A DNA stretch of 64,000 nt, from positions 96,286,627 to 96,350,626 of the forward strand of contig NC_077223.1 of the NCBI RefSeq assembly GCF_024763615.1, in the 5' to 3' direction. Source of the DNA: Phlebotomus papatasi. Taxonomy: Eukaryota; Arthropoda; Insecta; Diptera; Psychodidae. The notes under the pieces were generated by a model. It had not been told where the DNA came from, made no database searches, and was given only the letters and a program-made list of their open reading frames with translations. A program made the position numbers and the translations under genes. Every line of letters begins with the position of its first letter. The stretch's first letter is position 1. Of this stretch, positions 12,140-23,596 are shown in pieces.

Positions 12140-13400
12140 GCTGAGATTGTAAAGAATCTTAACTAAAACATAACCACAAAACGTTATTAGTGCGTGAAAT
12201 GCTTTCATAAGTTTCTTTCTTTTAGTGATAAATTTATAAAAAGAGAAAATTAGTGATATATCAATGAAGTTTAATTCAACATTCTTGTTTGAATTTTGAT
12301 TTGGTAAGTATAGCGCAAAGCTCCTCCTTTATTCCCAGCGGTTTGTAATCTGGCAACGTTATCTTTAGCCTAAAAGTATCCCAAAACCTATTAAATTTTC
12401 TCTTGCATGCACTCTACTTGCAATACGGAAACGTAAATTTCAAACAATTTTACCATATTCTGTTGAATCTTCCCTTTAGCGCGTGATCCGGTTCACAATT
12501 TTTTATGAATCATCTCTTTGGTTCTCTATAATCCCACCAGCGAATAATCCGAAAGCCTAGAGTGCATACGTTGAGTCCCAGAAACTCATATTCTGGGAGT
12601 CTACCAATATTCTAATTCTTTAATCGACCGTCTCTTTGATTTCTTGTTCGAGAATGTATCTGCAAAACTTTTGTCCGGCAACAGTTGCAACCAGCAAAAA
12701 AGTATTGTGCAGTACATAATAATAGAGCTGATAGCAAAGGTTGCGCTATGTCAATTTGGCAAAAGTACGTTTTTTGTGTTTTTTTTTTTAAATAAAAAAA
12801 AAAGAAAAATAATAAATATGTTTTATATGCATCAGGGTAACTATTTAAGAATTTTTTAGTCGGTTTTGTCGAAAGTCTTTAATTAAGAACATAGTGAAAA
12901 TACTTTTCATGTCCTTAATACTAACTACTTAATTAAGGACTTTTACAAAGGCTTTAATTAAGCGCTTAGTGTTAAAGCTAAGTCATATCTTAGTAGTTTC
13001 ACTATTCGTCGCAAAGTTCTGATGTTTGTCTCATTTTCATATCTTTTTTTAAGTAGTTGAATGATCTACAACTCCTTAAAATTAAGTCATTGAGTTAAGA
13101 ACATATTAAATACTTAATAGGTACTAAATATATTATCCAGGAATGTCGTTTCTTTGGTTTTCTAAACCTATCTTCTAATTCTAAAAGCAAGTGATAGTTT
13201 TCTGCCATCGCGGGATTTTATCCTTATTTCATTAATGGATGCAGTAATAGTAAAGAAATATCGATTATGGGTACAAACCAAAAGTCAGAAATTTTTAATG
13301 GCTGCCAATAAATGAACTGTAAAAAATTAAATTTGGTTAGTAAATAATTTCGTATTAGAATGAACTAACGACTTGGAGTAATTCTATGAACAGCCCGGCA
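12140..13400. other. AT-rich stretch, no gene seen
   Basis: Short frames are broken, and no domain or transposon end is identified. The word CCTTAATTAAGG-like recurs near 12900-12960 as small palindromes. Confidence 0.4.
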
Positions 13401-13401
13401 T

Positions 13402-13600
13402 TACTGATACCACTCGGGCGAAACAAATGGCTCGGTCATGTGCATCGTATGTCAAATGATAGAATACCCAAAAAGCTACTGAATGCGAAGCCAGAAGGAG
13501 TTCGTTCGAGAGGACACCTTTGAAGGAGATAGCAGGAAGTAGTGGATGACGTCCTTAAACCACTGGGTGTATTAAGGCGCTGTAAGATTGTCGCTTTGAA
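13402..13600 (+). pseudogene. Non-LTR retrotransposon fragment, C-terminal tail of reverse transcriptase ORF
   Basis: Translation from about 13423 gives KWLGHVHRMSNDRIPKKLL and then PEGVRSRGHL. This matches the well-known tail WLGHVxRMxxDRxPKxxL..PxGxRxRGRP found after the reverse transcriptase domain of several non-LTR families. A stop and a frame break follow, after which EVVDDVLKPLGV continues the pattern in another frame. Only this piece remains; no reverse transcriptase core is visible upstream. The element is dead and the clade is not resolvable. Confidence 0.75.
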
Positions 13601-13609
13601 TCACGCAGC

Positions 13610-15015
13610 GATCTTATAGTGATGAAATCTTTATTTCGTCCCTTAAGTGGGTCCTTATAGTCCTTATAGTTTAATATTCCCTAATCAGTTATTTCTATCA
13701 ATACTTCCCTTACATATAAGTCACAGCATGGTAAAATCAACTATTTTTGTTGTTGAAGTGTAATAATTTCCATTTCTCTGTGTGTATTGTTAATTGTATT
13801 TTTTTTTACTTTACTTTTGGATTGGTTCCGAGAAAATTGTATAGTTGGATTGTTAAAACAAGAAAAATATAAGTTGGTTATTTCTCGGTGATTTTTCTGT
13901 GACTCCCTACAGTCAATGAAAAATTTATAATTGCAATATTTCACTCAGTAAATACAAGAAATTAACCTTCCACTGTCCAATGTCTCTCTTCTCTGTAAGT
14001 GGCTCTTTTTCTTCAATTTCTGCGGTTTTTTTACGCCGCGTGGCGTCGATGCAGACGAAAAAGAATTACGGGGCCGTGTCGTGAGGTCAATTTATGCGTG
14101 ATTTTTTGTCCAGAAGAACCTAAAAATCTTGTTAAAGCTTATCTTCAGCCCATCCGAGGGGTCTCTACTGAATGATTTTTTTCATATAATACGTGAATAT
14201 GCGGTTTATTAACATTTGCTGGGTTAAGTGACTTGAAACGCAAATCAACCTTTAAAAGAAAAAGAAGCAGAAATTCGTGTGAGATACAATTGCTTATGGA
14301 GTGTCTGGTGAGACATTCAATTCATCTTGCGCCCGAGAATGCGAAAAGTTGCTCAATCCTCTCGCCTTTCATGTAGGGCATTGATATGTTAATTGGCAAT
14401 TGAGAGAGTGACATAACCATAACCCAATTCAATAAGTCGTAAATTTTGCATGAGCCTTGTAAATTATTAAACTTTTAAATAAATACCTCCGCAGTGTTCG
14501 ATGTTTTTTTTTTCTTTCTTTTTAATATATTTCACTATGGTGATCTCTTTAAGTTTAAATTGTTTAAATGCAAACACCGCGATATGAAAACCAGATTGGA
14601 TGTTTTGTAAATGCAGAATATGTACGACAATTCTTTTACATCAATCTGACTTTATATGTGCCTTTTCTGGGTGAAACAATTGAGCGGCAAAATTGAGTTT
14701 CTTTCCTAAAGAAAAGGCAACATGTCTGAAAATACTACTTGCACACGAAAAAATCAATATCATATAGAGAAAAAATTCCGCAATTCTAGATAAATTTATT
14801 AAAAGTTCAATTTAGTTTCACCGGAAGAAGATTTGATTAAAGTAAAGAATCACATTCATTGCTCCTATCTTACGTTCCTTGAAAATTTAATTTTGCATTT
14901 TCGAGGTTGGAGTTGGAATACATTTACAAAGGCAAGATGAATTTAGCGAAAAATAATTTAATATCTAAAATAAACTAAACCACTAATTTGATAGTTTGGG
15001 ATTTGAATTGGGAGT
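13610..15015. other. Intergenic stretch with a non-repetitive island near 13960-14480
   Basis: No frame with a domain is found. The island has higher GC and CpG (for example TTTACGCCGCGTGGCGTCG near 14031) and no transposon ends, so it is a candidate regulatory block. Confidence 0.35.
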
Positions 15016-15019
15016 CGAA

Positions 15020-15153
15020 GGCCCTAGACACACTTACGACTTAAGCCGAGAGACGACTTAGTGGAAAATAATGGAAATGCACTTTAACCTTTATTTCTAA
15101 TATAATTACGCTAAGCCGTTTCTCGACTAATCCTTAAGTCTGTCGAGGCCCTA
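15020..15153. mobile_element. Small MITE, CTTAAGCCGAGAGACGRCTTA ends, copy 1
   Basis: The left end (CCTAGACACACTTACGACTT, then AAGCCGAGAGACGACTTA) is the inverse of the right end (TAAGCCGTTTCTCGACTAAT, then CTTAAGTCTGTCGAGG). A second copy lies 210 bp away (15364-15489), and an orphan end is at about 37108-37146. Confidence 0.7.
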
Positions 15154-15159
15154 AAGCAG

Positions 15160-15357
15160 TCTTCAGACTAGAGATTTAGCCCAGTTCTCGTAAGTCTCAA
15201 AATCCTATATAGCGTGCAATTCAATTGCATTTTGAGAGCCTAATAGGTTATTTATCTTTAATAATCCAATCCTAAGTTAAATTTTCCCAAAAAATCGTGA
15301 TCGATAAGAAATTAGAGCAGTTAAGACATTTGGTTAAGCCTCTGAAGCCCGTATGAT
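15160..15357 (+). mobile_element. CTTCAGAC-family MITE, copy A
   Basis: This is a ~190-bp unit with ends GTCTTCAGACTAGAG and (complement) ACGGGCTTCAGA. The interior contains 'taataatccaatcctaagt' and 'gataagaaattagagcag', both found in the other copies at 20864, 31376, 37463, 42048 and 45303. It sits directly between the two copies of the CTTAAGCCGAGAGACG MITE. Confidence 0.8.
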
Positions 15358-15363
15358 GTGCTT

Positions 15364-15489
15364 GGTAGACCTACAACTTAAGCCGAGAGACGGCTTAACG
15401 TAATTACAATCAAGATGATGATTAGACTACATTAAAATCAGTTTACGATTCAGCCGTTTCTCGGTTTAAGCCGTAAGTCCATCTAGGGT
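15364..15489. mobile_element. Small MITE, CTTAAGCCGAGAGACGRCTTA ends, copy 2
   Basis: Left AACTTAAGCCGAGAGACGGC and right GCCGTTTCTCGGTTTAAGCC are inverted around a ~45-base core. It is the better-preserved member of the pair with 15020-15153. Confidence 0.7.
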
Positions 15490-15499
15490 ACAAGCTTAT

Positions 15500-16260
15500 T
15501 CAAGAGTGCTTATAACGTTTAATCTAACGTACAGCTTCAAGTTACAGTCTTATTTTGTTAGTTTTCTGCGTTCGTGTTTAATTGTTTTTCCTTGAAACTT
15601 GTATCAGGACTATAATCAATGGATTTGGAAGTTCAGCCCTTTTTCCACAAAGTTTACAGTTGTTTTAAATTAAAATTTTAATTTGAAATAAAAGTGAATA
15701 GGTAAATTGAGCTTTGGAAAAAACTATACGCCTTGAGGAAATGTCAACTTATGGAGGAGGCTCCGAGTTCCATAAGTCGATATTTCTTATCGTTTTGGCT
15801 ACAGGTCGGTAACTAACAGAAAAATCTGTGGACTAAATAAATTTACATTTCTTTGAATTCAACCAACAAGAGAAAGCTCCATATTTTCTCTATGAGTAGG
15901 AGGAAAGTGCACAGCACATGCTTTGCACGGTCCAAAGCTTTATAATGGCTAAATTTTTCCTATGTTTTTCAATTAATATTACTCATAGCACCCAAATTTT
16001 AAAAACTAGCGGAAAGGGTCCTGTGTTTAAAATATATTGTAGAGTCACATTTATTCAGAAATATAGGAAAAGATTCAGTCATTATAAAGCTTGGGACTGT
16101 GCAAAGCATGAGCACTTTCTCCTACTACCGTTACTAATGTTAAACTTTGTGGTTAAGTTCGCATGCAATTCTAAACTTGAAGCCAAGCCAACCCTATATA
16201 CGCTTTACTAAGATATTAAATGGGCAAAATTGCAGTGAACTTATTAGGGGAGGATGAGGT
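15500..16260. other. AT-rich stretch, no gene recognised
   Basis: An open frame at 15918-16211 (97 codons) has no recognisable domain and ordinary AT-rich composition. No splice pair or repeat boundary was identified. Confidence 0.4.
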
Positions 16261-16268
16261 AGTTTAAC

Positions 16269-16583
16269 AGGTTCCGGTCAAAATCCCGAACGCCAAAATC
16301 CCGAAAGCCAAAATCCCGAACACCAAAATCCCGAATGGGCCAAAATCTCGAAAGCCAAAATCCCGAATTCTTAAAAGTGTCATAGCTACTCCCACGATTG
16401 GACCCGCGCTTGCTGGAGGCAAAGGGAAATCTTCTGTGTCTTAGGAAATTATTCTAAACATTTTCCTCCATATAATTTCATTCTTTTCAGGATTTAGAAA
16501 ATTCGGGATTTTGGCTTTCGGGATTTTGGTGTTCCAGATTTTGGCTTTCGGGATTTTGGCTTTCGGCATTTTGGCTGCCACTG
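16269..16583. mobile_element. hAT-type MITE with arrays of TTCGGGATTTTGGCT, copy 1
   Basis: An 8-bp duplication AGTTTAAC lies at 16261-16268 and 16584-16591. The left side contains tandem CCAAAATCCCGAA units (five), and the right side contains the inverse GGGATTTTGGCTTTC units (five), around a unique core with 'cctccatataatttcat'. The 8-bp duplication fits the hAT superfamily. A copy in the opposite orientation is at 59997-60279. Confidence 0.8.
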
Positions 16584-16591
16584 AGTTTAAC

Positions 16592-17855
16592 GTATTCGTT
16601 ACTTTCGAAAATCTAGATTTTAAGGACGCAAAATAATTATTTAGGAATTATCCTGTGTATTTTCAGATAGTCAATACTCAACAAAAATTTACATTTACGG
16701 TACATTTTTATTTTTATTTTCTTTTAATATTTTTTGTTTTTAATTTCAATATGGTTTATATTCGTTTATAACAACTGGTTCATATCGTTATGACAATAGA
16801 GTCCTGAAAAAAATGCTCAGCTGTGTGAAATTGCCACACCCTCCCCTTATTTTAATTTTGCTAAATACTTTGAAGCTGTTTTGTTTTTCTTAGTTTAAGG
16901 AAAAGTCTCAGAGGAATAATATTTCTTCTAATAAAAGTATTCGAATGATGTTAAAAAAAATTATAAGTTTTCTCACAGGTCTTTTTTTCTTTTTCGTAAA
17001 TTAAAAAACAGCTAAAAATTAATTTATGTTGCTGAATTATTTATTAAACATTAATACTGTGTAGCTGTAACAGCCTCGAATTTGTGCCTTAATTTTATTG
17101 AGGGCCAAGGCTTAGAGATAACAACGTAGGGCTGCTTTCGGGAGACCTCCTATAAATAATCTAAATTACATTAACCCCAGATCATTCAGTAACCATGTCG
17201 AAAATGTATCGTGCAAATTTTTAATATACTTCAGAAGTTATATAGATGAACTATTTAGTCTATAAACTTTAAGTCCAAAAATCTGTAACGAAAGTAATGC
17301 TTCGCCGATTACCGGAAAAAACACCGGCCAGAAATGTATGGGAGCTAGTCCAACCCTTCTCCAGAGATGAGACTAGGCCCATTTGTAGATGTTGATATAT
17401 GATTTAAAAATGACTAAACCGAAGTCAAAAAAGACTGTCATGCTTGAGAAACTAACGATATACCTGTAAAAAATTTACAATTGCCATTTTTTCTCATAAA
17501 CGACTTAACTGATCTTAATGAATTTCGGTTCACAGCCGACGACGTATGACGGCGTATGACTTAAGCTTTAAATATTTTTAGATTTTCCTTCTGACAGCTC
17601 TATCTTGTAGTTCCCAGACAAACCAATCGCTAGAGCTTTTCCTAAATACATTTGGGGTTGGTCCACAAATTGTTACCTTTACTTATTCGATGGTATAAGG
17701 ATAGGGTCTCATTCGCATTGAACCGTTTTACCTATTTTCCTTTGGATACTCTGAAAAAGTCTTTGAATCGCTAATAAATATAAAATGGAATTTCTAATCG
17801 GTTATAAACAAGCATTAAACCAATCAAGATCTGATACCAATGGAACTTAATTTCA
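16592..17855. other. AT-rich stretch, nothing recognised
   Basis: No coding exon or clear element boundary is visible. Confidence 0.4.
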
Positions 17856-17859
17856 TGCA

Positions 17860-18008
17860 TTAACCCTTTAAAGACGAGAGAGTCAAAATTTAAGGGTCAG
17901 ATAAAAGATTTATTCTCGCATTTTAGATATACACGTAACTTCAGATGGCCGTAAGGAAAAAATTGGATTACCGATAAACCTATCGTTCTCAAAGAATTAA
18001 AGGGTTAA
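17860..18008. mobile_element. piggyBac-like MITE (TTAACCCTTTAA ends)
   Basis: TTAACCCTTTAAAGACGAGA at the left is inverted relative to the right end AATTAAAGGGTTAA. It has the same length and ends as the cleaner copy at 53253-53400. TTAA at both tips with CCCTTT just inside is the signature of piggyBac-type ends. A SINE has inserted at its right edge (18011). Confidence 0.65.
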
Positions 18009-18010
18009 TA

Positions 18011-18280
18011 ATATTAATAATAATAATGCTGGCACAACATTCCATGGAGGAACTAGGCCTTCCCAAAAGGGGATTTCTAGACATGCATTATTATTTTTTT
18101 CTTGTACGGGATGAGGTTGTCAGCCTCATTCTCGTGGAATCAAGTGCAGTGAAGCTCACTGGATGCAATCCGAACACCTTTAACGTTTGAAAAATTCCTG
18201 GTGACCTAAAGGGGATTCGAACCCGGGACACTTGCATCATAGAGCGAGTGCTCTACCACTTGACCCATTGAGTGCCCATT
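18011..18280 (-). mobile_element. tRNA-derived SINE with (ATT)n tail
   Basis: Read on the minus strand, the 5' part is tRNA-like: GGTCAAGTGGTAGAGCACTC, then the B-box GTTCGAATC at 18222-18214. The body ends in GCATTATTATTATT, a short (ATT)n tail at 18011-18030. A perfect 11-bp duplication AAGGGTTAATA flanks it (18000-18010 and 18281-18291), which is diagnostic of target-primed insertion. It interrupted the TTAA end of the MITE at 17860-18008. The internal promoter boxes suggest RNA polymerase III transcription when young. Confidence 0.85.
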
Positions 18281-18299
18281 AAGGGTTAATATATCATTT

Positions 18300-20860
18300 T
18301 AAATATCTTTTATCCAAATTCGGTTTCTATTGGCCTTTAAAAAAAGCCTGAGTTATCTTCTAACATATATCGGTCTAAAAACAAGAATGGTGTCTCGGAT
18401 AAAGACAAAGTGGTGTGGTGTCGGAGATAAATGATATTATTCTTAGCTATAAGTAGCCTGTTCTGTTTATTTTATAACGATATTTTAAAGTTTCAGTATG
18501 CTCTTTATTAATGCTAACAAGGAAAAATTATTAGGTAAATCCCCAAATTATGATCAATTTGATCTAAATTAGTGAAAATTCCAAAGTTACTCAGAAGTAG
18601 CAATAAATTTGTCTGAGTGCACGTTTTCCCCCTCAAACAAACAGTGGATCAAAGAGAAATTCTCGGTGCTTCCCCCACAAGAAAAATTCCTCATCTCATC
18701 TCAATGAGAAGTTTCTCAAGACGAATTTTGTGGCCCTCACCATTCCAAACGCCAGAGTAATCTCCGTCGAGAGAATTCATTAGGATTGGTTGCAGCATTC
18801 TTCACGGAGAAACCTGCCTTCCCTTTGTGGACGCCACAAGCGATTGATACTGCCCAAAGTAATCTCTTAGCCAGGTATTTTTCCACTCACAATCCCAAAC
18901 GCATTTTATTATCGTTTCTTCTTGCCTTCATCATTCGCCTATTTTCTTCATCTCTTATGTCGTTTTCTTTGTGTTTTTTTTTGCCTTCTCTTGGCGTCTA
19001 TTTTTAGGTAAAACTCGCCTTTCCACGAAATCCCGCGTGCAAGAAACCAATAGAGAGAATCACGCTGTTTGATTTTCTATCTGTAAAGTGCTAATTGCAA
19101 AAACTAACACGGCATTACCTTCTCATTTACTTTAATGCTCCTTTTATCACAATTATTTTTTCGAAAGAGCTTTGAACGCCAAAGTAACACTTTGTCCAAC
19201 ATCACGAAGCACTCACCGTAATTGCCATTCTGCTTAGAAAGACGTGAGATAACATTTTTCTACCATTCGAACTTCATTTTTCAATGCTAGAAGTTAATTT
19301 ATGAAATGTTGTTTTTTGTGCATTTGAGAATCGAATGAAAAAATCTTAAAAACTGATTCAATTTCATCTAAATTCTTAAAACGCAAATTTGAATCTTATC
19401 TAGAGTTTTGATATATACATTTTACAGTTTAAATATTTTAATCTTAATCTTAAAAACATAGGTACTTGAAGACGATAATAATCGTCCATCGCAACGCTTT
19501 AAAAGGTTTACATAAAAACATTTAATATAATTAGTTTCTTTTCAAACAATAAAAGGAAAATTATTGCATCACTTTGTCGTAAAACTACATTTATAGAAGA
19601 ATATACTTAATTCTTTTTTAAATGAAACAGCATACATTATTCAGTACACATGTCAATTATATAGTTTGAGAATATAGCAAATGAATAAATGAATTGAAGA
19701 AATTTTGTTAAATGTGTCAATTTGTATTTTGATCACTACTATTTTAAATTTTATGGTTCTTTTATATGAAATAATTTAACCATATTTTTAAAATTTGGGG
19801 GCGATGACTCACTTTTATTTGATAAACATAGGAAAAATTTAGTTATTAGGAAGCTTGGGATCGTATACGAAACATGGGCACTTAACCTTAATATACTTTT
19901 TAAATTTATTTTAGCTGAGTTATTTTTTAATCAAATTTAGGATCTTGCCTTGGAGCATTTTGGGATCGACCATGAAGATTTTCCTGAAGTTACGGAAAGC
20001 GACAGCCATAATCTGCTAATATAGGTATCCTACGACCGCAACCCCAATTGGGATAAGCAATTAAAAATAAATGATCGAAAGTTCTGCACTGAAATACTTT
20101 TAGACCACGCCCTATTAGAACTTAAAAGTTTTTTTTTATTATTAATAGAGCGACCGAGGCAATGGAAAAAATACCATCTTGTGGACAAACCACTCTCCCC
20201 AGAAAAAGGACACAGAAATGGCCCAAAAATACTTCAGGAGGAATAATAGGCCACACCCACTGAAGGACTACCTATTGTAAATTTAAAACTATGCCCTGAG
20301 AAGTACTTTGAGAAGGGAAAATAAAGTTTTTAAATATTGTTGTCCTTGTGCAATGTCAGACAATATCAATCAGCCATATAATTGCTGATGAGCGATGTAA
20401 TTGATAAAGTTTAAAGCAAAAAATAAATTACCTAACCAGTTAATTGATTTCAGATAAAACATAAATATCGGTTATAAACCGGTTCATTACCGGTTCAGAC
20501 CCGATTGAAATCGGCTCAAGTTTGTTAAAAATTCCAAGACCTTTCCAACGAGCACAAATTATGTATCTCTATTCAATATTAAAACTTCAACAAATATTTG
20601 TAATTCTGGGATTTTGTAAATCAGTTGGCAAGAGCTGCTACTCTGGCAGTGAGATCTCTAACTTGATTCTCTCAGTCGTGAAATATATTCCCGACTGGTT
20701 AAAGAAAAGAACTCGCCATTGATTTTTTATTTCAGTGAGTGGAGAAGAGTCTTGAAAACTCGTCCTATCTCTCTGTGCATCTCCCGGATTATCTACAGAT
20801 TGAGTTTAATTTCCTCTTCAAATTCATGGGCAATTATCGGGCTATGCTTCCCTGTTCAGT
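18300..20860. other. Intergenic stretch; non-repetitive island about 18600-19300
   Basis: The island has higher GC, no repeats and no recognisable protein. The rest is AT-rich with frequent stops. No transposon ends were found between 19300 and 20860. Confidence 0.35.
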
Positions 20861-20863
20861 AAA

Positions 20864-21291
20864 TCGGTCTTCAGACTAGAGGTTTAGCCCAGTTCACGAA
20901 GGTCTCAAAATTGTAAATAGCAAGCAATTTTATTGCTTTTTAAGAACATAACAGGACATTTAACTCTTTCGCGTCCATAGGGTCATATATGACCCGGGGA
21001 AAAAAGTTTCTTTTTGGCTATTTACATTAATTGAAATCTAACTGGAGTCTTGAGAAAATGAGCCAAGAATCTTACATCCTTCTATTATGATGTCGTGCAC
21101 GAACAGATAGATTTCAATTAATGTAAATACCCAAAACAAACTTTTTTCCCCGAGTCATGGCATTACCCTATGGACGCGAAAGAGTTAAACTTTAATAATT
21201 CAATCCTGAATTAAATTTTTCAAAAAACTGTAATTGATAAGAAATTAGAGTAGTAAAGCCATATGGCTAAGCCTTAGGTCTGAATCCCGTA
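20864..21291 (+). mobile_element. CTTCAGAC-family MITE, copy B, interrupted
   Basis: The ends GTCTTCAGACTAGAGGTTTA and (right) CCTTAGGTCTGAATCCCGTA match the family. Its two halves are separated by a 229-bp TTAA element (20960-21188). Removing the insertion and one TTAA restores the arrangement seen in copies A and C. Confidence 0.85.
20960..21188 (+). mobile_element. TTAA-flanked piggyBac-like MITE, 229 bp, copy 1
   Basis: The ends are TTAACTCTTTCGCGTC and GACGCGAAAGAGTTAA. Inner inverted segments TTTACATTAATTGAAATCTA make it a long hairpin. An almost identical 229-bp copy in the opposite orientation is at 23597-23825. It inserted at a TTAA within copy B of the CTTCAGAC family, and TTAA is present on both sides. 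Confidence 0.85.
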
Positions 21292-22338
21292 GGGTAAGTG
21301 TGCCAAATTTCGGCATAGATGCATGTAAGCACCGAAGTCCTAAGTTTGAAATGCAATATTTTTAATTCATATTGATATTTTTTGTTACTTCCTTTTCGGG
21401 AGGGTTGTGTGGAACATTCAAGACTAGTTTATCATTTTTGTTTTCTTTAAATCACTTCCTAAAATATTGAAAAATTAATAGAAAATGTGGACATTGCTTT
21501 GGGTAGTATTTCGGCCACTTTGTGTGAAATTTCGGCCACCTTTTTTCTGACCACGTTTTGTGACGGAACGGATAGAAAATTTCAAAACATCATACGGAAC
21601 GAGTTTAATATTTAGTTTAACACGTTTGTATGGCCCACAAGCCCTGAGATCTTCCGTTTAATTTGTCCTAAACACCTGAAGAGTAACATCTCAAATTTAC
21701 GCGCAGATTCCCGTAGCAATTTGCACTTCCTGAACTCTTCCTATGACTTTTTCACATCATCTTTTTCATAGAAGCGATGGTTTTTTTCTCTGGACATTGT
21801 AGAATTCAGAAATTGAAAAAGAAAACATAAAATGAATAAGAAATTTAGGAAAGCAAAAGATGTGGCCGAAATAGGCAACACAACCTCACCGGAGAGACGC
21901 TCACAAAGTATATACTTTTTCATGCGAAATACAGGATCCAGCTGGGAAATTTTACCTGAAATTTTAAGATTGATTCACTATTAACATAAACAGAAACAAT
22001 CTTTAATGAAAACTAATCAATTTTCATGAAAAACACCTAAGGAAAACCTTCTGCACTTCACCACAAATCACAAGTCTGCTAGAAACACAAGTGATGTCAC
22101 ATTTTTGTAAGACTCTTTCCACATTGAGTTTTTACAACACAATTTAAATTCAAATTATACTTAAATTTCAGTGTCTTTGTGTTAATACATCATAAAATGA
22201 ATAAATATTTGAAAGCAAAATGAATTCATTGACTATTCGAAGATTACATACATAATTTTAATTAATTTATTTGCATTGCCGAAATTACACTCAAAGTGGC
22301 CGAAATTAGAAGCTGGCCGAAATTTGGCACACTTACCC
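21292..22338. mobile_element. TA-flanked element, GGGTAAGTGTGCCAAATTTC ends, 1.05 kb
   Basis: The left end GGGTAAGTGTGCCAAATTTC and right end GAAATTTGGCACACTTACCC are perfectly inverted, with TA on each side. Internal copies of GGCCGAAAT (and the inverse) occur near both ends. Shorter relatives lie at 39843-40312 and 43970-44393. There is no coding frame. It abuts copy B of the CTTCAGAC family. Confidence 0.85.
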
Positions 22339-22621
22339 TATAAGTTTCTAATAAACTAGGTGATACTTCACTCTTGCACTGTGTCAGAAGACTACTCTGC
22401 CTATAAGACATTTCAATCACATACCTCAGCACACACTGCTCATAATCATACACTGTAAATACTTGTTTTAATGTTTAATTACAAAAATAATAAACATTGA
22501 ACTATAGCTCTCAAAGAGGCGTGGCGTAAAATTATTACTGGGCGGTGTTCAATTTTATAATTAAACACAATCTCTTTGTGAAGTAATTAAATTTAGCATT
22601 AAATGTTGCATAATATAAGTA

Positions 22622-23095
22622 CAGGTTGGCTGAAAATTCCGCGTAAAATGTTTCATGTGAAAGGAACTTTAAATAATTCCAAAACAATTTTCTATAACTT
22701 TAACGCACTTGTCCCAATTCTCCTTGAATAATCCCAAAGCATTTTAGTAATATGTTTCAAGAAATTTTATAAAATATGCTTTTAAGGCTGCTAAGTGATT
22801 CTTTAGTCGATTTAAAGTGTTGGTCACGGGGAATTTCTTTACGTTTTTGGACAAATAGAAGTCCATGAAAATCAAATCTAGCAAATACGGCGGATAAACA
22901 AGGAATTCGTATTTCGAATCTTTGAATTTCGCACCTTTGTGAGCAGGTGTTTCGCCTTGGTAAAAACGATATTTGTAGTTGAAATCCAGGAGTTTTTCAT
23001 GAACTTTTAGGTTCATTTGATCCAAAAGTTTACAATAATATTCAAAATGATTTGTCTTATCATGTTCAAGATTATCAATTAACAAACATCCCGGA
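22622..23095 (-). pseudogene. mariner transposase fossil, C-terminal third
   Basis: The minus-strand frame from 23085 reads LLDQMNLKVHEK, then GETPAHKGAKF, then YPPYLLDLIFMDFYL. These correspond to the mariner motifs HQDNAPAHxG and HPPYSPDLxPSDYxLF in the DD34D catalytic domain. After an in-frame stop, NWDKCVKVIENCFG matches the W.KCI...G.YF C-terminus. The Asp expected before APAH is replaced, so the catalytic set is broken. The distal edge at 22622 (CAGGTTGGCTGAAAATTCC) resembles a mariner terminal repeat. The N-terminal two thirds are missing. It is inactive. Confidence 0.85.
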
Positions 23096-23109
23096 AATTT
23101 AAACCAAAA

Positions 23110-23590
23110 CCATTTAAACCGGTATATAAAACATATGTTTTGTTTGCTTTATTACCTAATATCCATCTTCAGACCACTGAAATAATTATTATATCAATTT
23201 AGGACAATGGTACTAGATCTAAGATTTATCTAAATTTGTAATACGATACATAAAATCGGTTTTGATTTTTGATGTACTTAAAATGGTCCAAATGAGGTTC
23301 AAAAACTTCCATCGGAAATGGTTTTTATTGAAATTTCAAGGTGAGCGGACTCTTCAACTGATTCTCTTTTGATAAATAATCTTTTATGCAAAGTATGTGG
23401 TATTTATTGGTTTTAGATGCCTAGGCAATTTTAGGCCTGATCACATTTAGTTGAGCAAGAACAATCTTGAATTATTTTTACGATTTCTGGGTTAGTGCAT
23501 ACCCCGAAACTCAAATTACTAACTGTAAATAACAGACTTTGAAGGAGGAGAAACCCCTAGTTCACTTACGATTTTTGGAATGAATTTCCA
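23110..23590. other. AT-rich stretch, nothing recognised
   Basis: No open frame of note and no paired repeat ends. Confidence 0.4.
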
Positions 23591-23596
23591 TTGCCT

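Noticed and set aside
18205..18280. Functional tRNA gene on the minus strand
   Set aside because: It continues into a SINE body with an (ATT)n tail and is bracketed by an 11-bp duplication, so it is a SINE head.
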